This document shows positions 26,406-38,000 of a stretch of 64,000 nucleotides of DNA, in pieces. Source of the DNA: Rachycentron canadum (taxonomy: Eukaryota; Chordata; Actinopteri; Carangiformes; Rachycentridae); the NCBI GenBank assembly GCA_038496675.1, contig CM076649.1, positions 14,236,315-14,300,314 of the forward strand, written 5' to 3'. The position numbers were made by a program, and so were the translations under genes. The notes under the pieces were generated by a model. It saw nothing but the letters and a program-made list of their open reading frames with translations, searched no databases and was not told the origin of the DNA. Every line of letters starts with the position of its first letter. Position 1 is the first letter of the stretch.

Positions 26406-28797
26406 CCTCTGTAGCATAAGCACAGATAGAACAGCCAAACAAAACAGAAGCCCCTATTCCACTAATTGAAGACCCAGTAAGTGACAAGCTAAATAAATGA
26501 CAAACTAAATGGCACCTAACTAATAGTGTGGGCACTTGTGATGCTTTGGAATGAAACAAGACCTGAAATGATGATGATACACAAACTGCCAGCAATTTCT
26601 GGGGGGTGGGGGTGGGCTCACAGAAGGCTTAACCAAGGGCTTTGAGACCTGAAAGAGCTTCAAGAGTTCAAATATAATTCCCATATTCCAACATCAAGGC
26701 CAAATCAACTCTGTGACCTCAACTCTCATTTGGTTCTGTACATTTAAGGGCTTTGCTTTTGGTGCAAATAGTGCATGGGTGTTCAAACAATCCGCATTGT
26801 GTACTTTAATTCATTATCAATAAATTAATTTTGATTGTGCTCCTCCCTTTAATAAAAGAAACGGGAGTGTTAGTGTAATTTTGCCTGTTTGTGTGCAAGT
26901 GTAATTATGTATTATTATGTTAAGTATGGAGGTAACAGCTTTAATTGCTGGAAAGAAATATTTTTCATATCATGGCAATAAAATCTGGCATCGGAGGTGG
27001 GAGTTAAAACCACTTGAACGTGGGTCAGCTTTTGAGATGAACTCAAGCTCAAACTGTTCAATTTGTAAATTCAAACAATCCTGGGATCAGTCATTTCCGC
27101 AGCTGACCGCATTGAAATGAGGACTGACCTGAAACCCCGTGTTTAACTGACATCATTAACTTTTCATTACAATCATAAAGGGCATGGCCTCAAAAAACAA
27201 AACAAAACCAACTGTAGTTTAAGCCTGAGTGTCCTCACAGGATAGCGTTTGAAAACAAAAAAAGAAATTGAAGATATCATTGCAAACATCACATGACACA
27301 ACCTCCACTATTAAAAGTAACAATGCATCCATCCTCGAGGAATATGTTAATGACAGCATTTGAATGAAAGGAAACATTCTTCGGCATCAGTGTTCATGAT
27401 GGGAGACAGAAGCAAATCATTCTTTTGGTGACAGTACAGCGTCGTGATGTGAGGCTCACTCTAAATAAGAGACGACAATTAATCCAGGCAGACTCAAAGG
27501 AAGCCCATACAGAAAAGAAGTGTATCAAAACAGTCTACGAGAAATACTGATGTGTGTCTGTAAACAAGAAAAAGAAATGCTGGGAATATCATGTTTGTTT
27601 TTTTGCGTTTGATTTGTATGATGCAATAATGGCGTTACTTGTGATTGTGTTGTTTCGAGATTTGGCTTTTCAACATGATCAACATTACTGCTGATACTGT
27701 AACAGACCTTAAAATAAAATCTATATTATTTAAAAGCTTGATCAATTTTCTTATTCTTATAATTCTTTACTATATGGGGCAAAAAAAAATTATCTTAATA
27801 TTTTCTAGTTTTTAAAATTCCTGTTATAGTCCAGGAATGTGTTGGTAGCTGATCGCTGCACAGTAAAATAGCTTTCTTTTCATGAATGTCTCAACAGTGT
27901 TGGTAGAGTCTCTCAGATTCAAAGCTGCACAACCAAGTGAGTGAAGGCCTTTGGCACTCAGCAGATAAAAGACAGTGATGTGAAAACACACTGTGTCCTC
28001 TCTGCCAGCTTATGCTCCAGCTCAAACAAACGCACACACATACAGATGCTCAAAAAGAATGAATGCTCCTGGTATCAAGTGTGTATGTTTATGTGTCAAC
28101 CTGAGACTTTAAGCTACGTCACAGAGAGTCTGATCTCCAATTGTTGTCACTTGTAAGTGAACTGAAGAATGTTTTTGCACCCAATTGTGTTTGAAGAAAA
28201 TGGCTCTGACGTGTGCATGTGTCTGAGTATCTGGGAGTGAACCAATCCAGGTTTTGTCTGTATATGTAGAAACTCCTGGATTCTGCTACCACACACGTCG
28301 CTACAGTGTGGCTCAGGCAACGACAAAAATGTCCTTAGTCTCTGTCTCTAAAGTTAAGAAAAAAAATCCAAGCATCATTACCTTGACTCTGGATTTCTTT
28401 TACATTAGCCTCCAAAGCATTAAATTCATATTCATATATATTTATGTATTTATATATTTATGTGTATATATATACAGACACACATAAATATATACATACA
28501 CACCAATAAAATACATTAGAGGTGCCACCCGAAAATGCAGCCAAACTCAAAACTGTGTCTGAAATCAAAGTAATAAGATGCAACACATTAAGTATATATA
28601 CATGTGGGGGGAAGAGATGAGAAGGAAATAGGGCTGAAGGGCTGTATTAACAAGACCAATATTACAAAATATTCAAGAAGGCATCTCAGTTATTTTCTCT
28701 GTCCGACTGCGCTGCCCCGTCCTCTGGGCCAAGACGTCTGTTCCCTTTTCCCATTTGGGCAGTTCATCCCATCCACAGATCAAGTTGTGATGAGTCC

Positions 28798-28803
28798 TTT
28801 ATT
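28798..28803 (-). terminator. Candidate proximal ptpra polyadenylation signal
   Basis: Minus-strand AATAAA about 155 bases past the ptpra stop codon. Confidence 0.45.
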
Positions 28804-28957
28804 TTTCTCTCTCTTTCTTTCTTTTTTTTTTTTTTTTTTAAATCCACCAGATGGGAATATGCAGGCTTCTGCATGGTAATGTATGTATGTGTAGGATCTG
28901 GTGCATGCTTGTATAAAGTGTATGCTGACATCCATCTATCCCATCCATGGCAGGTCC

Positions 28958-31900
28958 CTACTTGAAGTTGGCGTAGTCAGAGAAGGCATCGATGTACTCC
29001 TGGACCACTTTGTAGCAGAACTCGTACTGTTCCTGATGGAAAAAACAGCCACGTGAGCTGCGACTAAACAGGTAACACTAAGCTCACACTATAATACCCT
29101 TACATCTGTGTAAGTGGAGTGAGGAGTGAGGGGTGGATCTGACCTGCTGCGTACTATTGATTGTAAGGCAGGTCACTGTTTGTGGTATAGTCTGTCAATC
29201 ATGGGGTAGCCAAACTTTAATTCATACTCAGCTTTATGGTCTATTTTCCTACAAATGGGGCCATCATTTCAAAAATGAACATTATGTTGTATTGAAGAAG
29301 ACTACTGAGCTAATAAATCAAGTGAGAAGTAGGGACATTTTCACATAGACTTCAATTCATTCTTCTTGCAACCAGTGGAGCCGCCCCAAAATGGTTGTTA
29401 GGTAGAACGCAGGTTTAAGGCTCTTTAGCAATGGCTTCACTTTTCAGTTCCGGTGACTTTGTCCACTTTTATATATAGTCTATGTATAAACCACAGTACA
29501 ATCACGCAGCTGTAGCTTTAGTACTCATGGGCAAAGCAATTGTTCTATATCTACAAGTAGAAGTGTATTAGTGTGGATTTAGAGTATTCTACACAGTAGT
29601 AGTGTCTGTATTTGGAAACAGTTACAAACACATTAAACTTGCATTTGCACTTAACTTCTATTGCTGAATAAAAAGAAACAAATTTCTTAAAGGAATAGCT
29701 CAACATGTTGGGTAAATTTTCCTTCCTGCTGAGAGTTAGATTAATATCACTCTCAACTGGTAACGGTTAATATGTGGTGAGCAAGCAGCTAGTTAGCTTA
29801 TTTTAGCTTATCTTAGCTTAGTTTAGTTTAGAGACTTGGAACAGAGGGAAAAATAGCCTGGCTATGTCCTAAAATAAAAATAATCTGTGTAGCAGCAACC
29901 TGAAGTAGGTTAGGTGTGTTACAGATGTTTATTTTGTTACTACCTTTATTTGGTCTTGGCCAAGAAATAACCCAGTACATAACCTACCCTAACACAATAA
30001 ATTGTTGTCACAATTTGATTTTAGTATAGAATAAACAAGATATAACATCTACTAAGCTAAGCTAACTGGCTGCTGTCTTCAGTCCACATTTATTGTACAG
30101 ACAAGAGAGTGGTATCAACGACTTATTCCTCAAGATGTTGAACTGTTACTTTTGCCCTACACTCACTCACAACACTATTAGGCTTTGTGTCCATCTGTTG
30201 TTTGCACAGTTAATAACTGTATGATAATAGGAATCTTATTTTCAAACTGCTGCCAAAATTGCATCAGTTGCTTCTTGGCTATTACCCAGTCGACTATCAA
30301 TATTAATGGAAATACCCAAGTTATTCAGATATACTACCTGCCTCTGATATAAATTCTTGGCAGTGGTAACTCATCAAACTGTTGGTTTCTTAACTCAGTC
30401 TTGACCAGCTGTTTCTTATGGTTTTTAATAAAAAGTCGACGATGGCATTTTAAAAAGACCATCCTCAATGTGATGGTCTTTTTAAAATACAAATCTGTAG
30501 TAGTCAATGCCTCACTTTACCATTACATCCATATAACTAATTAGTTAGCATTATAACAATGTTTTTAAAGGGACTTTACCAGTGTCTGCACCATGTGGGG
30601 TCTCTGCAGTCTGAGGCTCTTGACTGTCTGGAAGACATCCAGGATGCCCTCTGCTTTCACCCTCTCCAGGACTGTGCTCAATGCACAGAAAGTCCCTGTC
30701 CGGCCAGCACCAGCACTACACACACACACAAATGAAAACTTCAACATACACAATGCAGTAACCAACAGTTCGAAAGGGAACAGTTACAATGTCACAAGGA
30801 AAAAGAGAACAATTCTTCTGAGATGTTTTTTCCTGTGATTTAACAGCTGCAACAATTTCTACACACTAGCACACATAACTTCAGGAAGCATTTTTAAGTG
30901 TAACAACAATACAAATAAACATTCATACTTATCTTTGTGGAGCATTTTATATTACACTTGTGCGCTCAGGTTAAAACAGCGCACACATACATACATACAT
31001 ACATACACACATACACACACGCTCAGGGCGTGTGTGTATGTGTGTCTTACCTGCAGTGTACAGTGATTGGATGGTTGCCAGACTGTTGCTGTTGTTTCTG
31101 CACCGCAGCAATTATATTGATCATGCCTTTTCCATCAGTGGGGATGCCTACCTCTGGCCAGCCATGGAAATGGAACTGACGCACCGCTCGAGCCTTGTTC
31201 TCCTGGAAAGATAGAGGAAATAAGAAATAAGACATTAGTAAGTTTTCTTGGTAGTATTGTAAGATTGGTACCAGTATTAGCTTATCTGTGTTTTAACCTT
31301 CAGTACATTTGTATGTTGAGTTTCTGCTTGTTTCACTGTGTCACCTCTTACCCTGTTGTTGGTGACCAGGAGGTCACGCACTGTGTAGCTCTCACTCTCC
31401 TCCTCCCTTTTAATCTCAATGGAGATATCCCCATAGACCACCACTCCATCACTGGGCCAGTACTGAGCACACTTTTCCTGCAGCGCACAAGATGAAGATG
31501 ATTCATCATCAACATATTTGGACTCTAAACATTTTAAGGAAATCTAAAATGTCACTCATCTAAATCTCTACAAATTCATTTTTATACTGTGTATGCAACA
31601 CATCAGTTTTCCACACTTCTAAGCTGTTCTAACTAGGGCTGAATAATATGCAAAAAAATTTTATTAAATAAAAAAAAAAATTAGATTGTGATTATTTTTG
31701 ACAGATAAGCTTTCAATTCTGGCAATTATTAATTATAATTTCTAATGACTGTTCAGCTTCAAGAATTATTTTTCCTCTTCGTTGAAGGATCAAACTACTA
31801 ATAATTTAAAGATAGATATAGATCTTATTAATGATCTGACATGGAGATATGTTAGAAAACCACTAAAGATCAAGTCACTTTGTTGAAATTAATAACATGT

Positions 31901-31993
31901 TATACAAGACTGGTGGTGCTTTGAGCAAACAATCTAATATCAATACTCTATTTTAGCCAGATATTGACCTGATATCTAATACCAGCATTTGTA

Positions 31994-32043
<50 letters not shown>

Positions 32044-35000
32044 GCCCTCTCTCCTCCAGCTCAGTGAGCATGACTATGGAGCAGCTTCTCCATTCCCATA
32101 TCATCCTCCAGAAGTCCTCTATGGTGTGCTGCAGGGGGCCCTGGCTCGCCATGTACGAGTCCTTCTGGCGGTAGCCCTGTGGGGAAATGAGTAGTTACAC
32201 AATAAACAACCAGAAGGAGTAAAGAAGACTTACAATGCCCAATTGATTACTTGCACATGAATTGAAATGATCGCCGCTAATCCAGGTGCCTTTACACTCA
32301 CATCAATAAAAGAGGCATTGACGTAGTCTGTGTTCTCCTCTCCTCGTTTGACTGGAATGATCACTCTGTTGAATTCATCTGTCGGAAGCAAATGGAAACA
32401 TAGACTGTGATTGATGAAAAGTTTACACAAAGACTACATATCTACATATAAAATTTCACTGTGTGCATCATGGTGTTTGTCACTGTGAGCAGGTACTACA
32501 ACACTATGCATATCCACAGCTCACATCTAAGACCGCATCACTCACATGGAATGATCTGTAGGACTCTGTTCTTCTTCATGTTGGCCGGCAGGTTGCCTGT
32601 TCTCATCTTGTCGTTCTGGATCTTGATGGATGTCAGTTTCTAGAAGTTATGTGGTTCAAATATTAACATATATAATTTAGTGACACATCTTACCAGAATT
32701 TAACAGTTTGATGAACGAGAGGTTACAGAGAATATTTTGGAAGAATATGACAGGCAAACAGACCTTGAATTCAGCCTCCAAACCACTGCCAGCTCCAGGT
32801 GAGGGGGTGTAGAGTTTGGCCAGGTGGGACTCCAGAGAGGTCACCTCTAGCTCAGTGTCTCCGTACAAGTAGTGTTCTAACAATGCCTGGAAGATGAATA
32901 CATACTGCATCTGTGGGAGAGAGGGAAGAAGGTGGAGAATAAGTGGAAGTCAAAAACAAAACAAAGATTGCACTGAAAACATTGCGTTATGGTGGAGATT
33001 GTAATCACGTGAACAGAAAAAGTGATGTGATTGTGATTTGTGTCAACCATGCACTTACATCAGTCTGGACCATCTGACAGCGCTGGGCTCTGATCCTGGT
33101 GACGAAGCCAAAGACATCCACCTTCCTCTCAGCGATCATCATGTCCAACATGGCATCGATCACAATGAAAGTACCTGTCCTCCCCACGCCCGCACTGATG
33201 AATAGAAGAATGACTCTTGTGAGCTGTGTGTGGCATTCAGACAAAGACATGGCAAAATAGGCAAAAGCCAGAGCGTGAGCTTTGATCCACCCACCTACAA
33301 TGGACCACAATAGGCCCAGCATACTGGGGGTTGCAGGTCTTGACTTTTTTGAGGAACTTCAGCATGCCAATAGGGGTAAAGGGCACCCCAAAGTCTGGCC
33401 AGCTGGTGAAGTGGAACTGGGTGACAAGCCTCTGAGGCTTCTTTCCAGACACATCTCCCACCTGAGACATAAACAAAACCATGGTCATAGACCAAGCTGC
33501 GTGGATTTCTATATATGTCACTGAAACAGCATGTCCACTTTTAAAAGATAATACTAAACATAACTACACCAACGTTCAAGTGTCAACCTGATGCTTAAAA
33601 AAAAAAAATTACAAGAAAATTTCAGCATGTTAGATGTGTTAATACAAGTAATTATACCTGCTGAATACAGAACTTGCGGATGGTGTAGTCCACCAGAACC
33701 ATTGTGTCTTCCACAGATACGCGGATGTTCCCGTATGTCCAACAGCCCTGGTCCGGCCAGTACTGGGCACACTTGCACTGGAAAACAGAGTGTGATTGAA
33801 CACTGAGCATACTCACAAAGCATACAAATGTTTGTCCACATCAACACTAACCTAACTATGCAACATCTCTGACAGAATGACTTCAGTAAAAACCAAAAGA
33901 TATAAAAAGGTAAAAACCATGATTTCATGGGAAAGTAAACTTTTTAACCTTGTAAATAAAGATAAGTTATCCAGTCCCCAGCTCAATTGTGTGTGTATTC
34001 AAAACAAAATGTTCTTATTAAACACGGCATATAAACACAAGCATAAACATTATCCCTACCTCTTTCCTCTCCTTCAGATTGGTCACCATGACAATGGTCG
34101 CTGTGTTCTGCTCCCAGATCATTCGCCAGAAGTCATTTACTGTTTCCTCCTTTGGCCCTTTGAGCCCAAGACAGACCAAGACATCAAGAGAACAACTGTT
34201 GAGCTAATAATCAAGTCACCTGTTTAATAAATGAACAGCGAAGCTCTGTATTGCCTTTTTCAATGCATGCATGAACCTTACCTTGAGCTGCAATAAACTT
34301 ATTCTTCTCTTGGTAACCCTGCAAAAGAGAGAGGTGTCAAAGAGATGGTAGGATGAGGCAGAACAAGCGTCTATCATATTCAGAGCAGAATTGTTTGTTT
34401 TGTACCAAAAGTGCTTCACTTATACAAACATTTATAAAGGAGGCGTTGATGAAGTCTGAGTCAGGGACTCCCTCCAGAGATGAGAGATGCACCCTGGAGT
34501 GATCATCTGAGAGAGCGAGAGAGAGACACACACAGAGAGATAGAGATACGTAGAGAAAAAAGCAAATGAAGTTCAGAATCAAAAAGAAACACAGTCTTAA
34601 CGAATAGTATTAATCAATTTGTAAACTGCCTTTGACTGTCAGTTGTCTGACATTTTCTATGATTACACTGATAAACTGAATCAGCAGGGAAAGTCAGACA
34701 CTGATTTCTGCACTGATAATGTCCATCAGTGTCACAGTGTCTTGGTTTTTTTCTCACTCACATGGCAGAATGTTGACGTATCTGTTCTTTTCTTTATTCT
34801 CTTCCTTGGAGGCAGCGTCACATGATGCCTGTATGGGGCAGACTGGCAGTGCCTAAACACAGAAACAAACAATACAGTTGGCTAACTGTTTGCCCTGTTT
34901 AGCCACCAATACATACAGTCAATTTAGCTAATTATTCCAAATGTTTATCCTCTGTTAACTAACTACTGGAAACATTTTTTTTTTAAGATTGGTTGGACGT

Positions 35001-38000
35001 ACACTCTGCATTAGTCTTTTTTATTTCAAGGCTTCATGCTTATTATAACAATAAATTAATTCATGATCAGCCCCATGCCTATTACCCCTTTTTGAACTGT
35101 TACATCAGCACTTAAAGCATGAAGCACTTCTATATGCTACGGGGAACTGGGCTGAAGGTGAATCTCAGGCTCAGTATATTATCAGATGGTGTGTGATTGA
35201 GTGTGCCATACATTAAACTCCTCCCTGAAGAGTTTGTTGTCATCAGCCATGCGACGGTTCATTTCTTCCTCTAGCTTGTCAACAGGAAGAGGCGGGTACT
35301 TCCTGTTTGTGCTGGGTGAACGGGCCAATAATGGGACGCTCTGGAGTTCTGTGCCGGGCAACGAGCAGGAAGGGAGTAGCCAGGAGCGAGTAGAGGAGGG
35401 AAGGAACGGGAGGAGTGAGGCAGGTGGAGATAAAGACATGTGAGATGCTGTAAGAACATGAGATTGGAACTGTCTGTTGAAGTAACACTGACTTCATCAT
35501 TTGCTGTCTTTTCTAAATATGCCCACCAGAGGGCGATGTAACTCAACACTGAGACATGAGGGCTAACTGCAGCCCTGCTGGTTAGGTAATCACAGCGAAC
35601 AAAAGCCTTCTGCCAACAGTCGACCAGTGAAATGTTATCGGTTAGGGGAGCAAGATCAATCAAGCCTTATCAGAAAAAACTCAGTAACAAGTTTGGTCTA
35701 ACTGTCTGTACATATTTGCTGATAAGACGCAAAACAAATAAATGGGTGCTCAGTGAGTTTGCAGTCAGATCTGCTGACAAACACAATAAGCACATGCACG
35801 CATACACACACGCATACACACACACACACACACACACAAAATAGTGCGCATTTGGCTGTTTTACCTGTATCATCCGATCTGCCGTTGGTCAGCCTAAAAG
35901 AGTTTGAGTGGCTTCCGGCCTGCTTGTACTTCTTAAACCTGTCAATCAGCAAAGATCAAAGTGCATATGAATCCACGGACACGGACACACACACACACAA
36001 ACAAACACACATTGATGTCTTTGGCTGGTCGTGTATTAAAAACACCAACAGCATATCACCAACCTGAGCATGTAGAGGATGATGATGATGAAGATGATGA
36101 CCAGTAGGGAGGACAGGGCTACCATCACCGCTATGATTGGCATGTCATCAGACTGGTTCTTGTCTACATCTGAGACAGAAAGATAAATGAATAAATGATG
36201 TGCACCATGCATGATTACAAAAAACAAATACATACAAAAAATAAAAACGTGTGTCTCAATAACTCGGATGTGTTAGTGTTTTTTGTTTGATGCTGATGCG
36301 AAATGCCATCACCATTACTAAGTGACTGTCATATCACACTATTCCATATAAGCTTGTGGTGTTTTACGTTATATCTGGATCATTATTATTATTTTAATAG
36401 CTTACAAATATGACACATTTCATTAAGAGTTCATAAAATAATATATTGTAAAGCAAAATCTGGAAGATGGATTTTTACTTTAACACTCTGAAGCTACAGC
36501 CTACAGCAAGTTAGCTTAGCATAACTACTAACATAACAAAAAGGAGTGGGAAACTACGCTAAAACTAGTTTTTGTTTGTTTTTTTAAGTATTGTATAAAG
36601 TGATGACTGAAGTCAACTGTGTCCAAGAAATTTCTAAACAAATTATAAAAATGAGATATAATTGATGAATTTGTGAGGTTTAGCAAATTCTGTCAAAATG
36701 GTTCCTGTTGCCATTTTCCTGTTGACTGTTGACTAATTGGTTAACTAACTAATTATTTCAGCCACACAGACAAGGTTGAACTACTATTTTAAACAACTAT
36801 TTTTGCATTAATTTTCTGTTGGACAGGTAATCCATGAATCTGTGTGTGTGAGCAGTTTTAATTTACAGATTTTCATCTCGTTAACATGAAAGAACAATAA
36901 GCCAAGGTCGAAAGGTGACCTCTGCCTCTTTCAACACCAGCCTGTATCTTTCCTTTCCATAATGGTCGTCCGTGTTAATATTTCAGTGGCTTTCAGATGG
37001 GGGGAAAAAAAAAAAAAAAAAAGACACAAATGGAGTGCAACAGGCTGTCCTTTGGAGTGAGCAGATAAATCACACTTTAACTGAGGGTCGACCCTTGGCT
37101 TCTATACCCAGGATGACAGGAGCCAGAAATCATGGCATTGAATACTTAAAGACAAACATTGAAACATATAAACGTACAATTCAATGCAAACAGCCAAAAT
37201 GTTGTGCTAATGTGATGCTACTCGCTGATGGAAGAGGACTGTGCTCACACTGGCTTAACTTCGCAAATTAGACATTACATGAGCAAAGCCATCTATTCTT
37301 TCTGATGTATCCTGCAGATTACAATAGCTGACTGATTTGTTTCCACAATGCGGACGAGTTACTGGTTGAAGGCAATCATATAGTCTTCCTGGTGACCTTT
37401 CACTGCTGCCATTAGCACAAAAGACATGAGATTTCAACAACAACAGGAGTTTGGTGTACAAAAAAACTGCCTGCCGTTTGTGTGCCTATGACTGGTCTGT
37501 AAGACACATTAGACCACAACAAAAGAAGAGATTTTTTCTAGAAACCTGCATGGTGGTGGTGAGACAATGCAATGACAAAATCAGCTGTTCCGTGGATCAA
37601 CTCAAAATTCAAGAAAACTCTGGACGCTACAGACAAAAATATGCTACAAAGAAAGCATCATTTGACTGCATGCTCTATATGTGCTTTCTGGGGGTAGTTT
37701 GGATCACCACCTAGTTATGTTGCATTTTCATGCCCAGTTCCTAGGACTTTTCAGTGTTCTTCCTCGGACAAGGTGTACATTAAACAGAGCACAAGCACAA
37801 CAAGCTGTGGTACTGATACAGGCTTGACGCATCTAACGGCATCTAGAACGGCACACAGATCGACACACAAGGCCCACAGGCGACCAGGGGAGACAATGGA
37901 GCAATTACATAACACCTATGAAGCCAGACTGATTATTTTATATAACAGAAATTCCATATATAGTGCAGTGCAGCTACATCTGTTGCATTTATGTTAACTA

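Larger units (their letters stand above)
25271..28957 (-). other. ptpra: Probable ptpra 3' untranslated region
   Basis: There is no recognisable gene between the ptpra stop codon (28958-28960) and a distal minus-strand AATAAA at 25271-25276. A proximal AATAAA at 28798-28803 would give a 160-base UTR instead. The stretch includes a CA microsatellite, AT-rich tracts near 25320-25375 and 28430-28500, and an A-run at 25459-25477. The long UTR is inferred from signals only. Confidence 0.45.

Noticed and set aside
26302..26595. Frame encoding a long Cys-Val repeat
   Set aside because: Translation of the CA microsatellite; the same applies to frames at 31989, 35753 and 52716.
33554..33928. 124-codon minus-strand frame
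   Set aside because: It reads a shifted frame of the ptpra exon 33658-33777; the correct frame gives [20 protein letters not shown].
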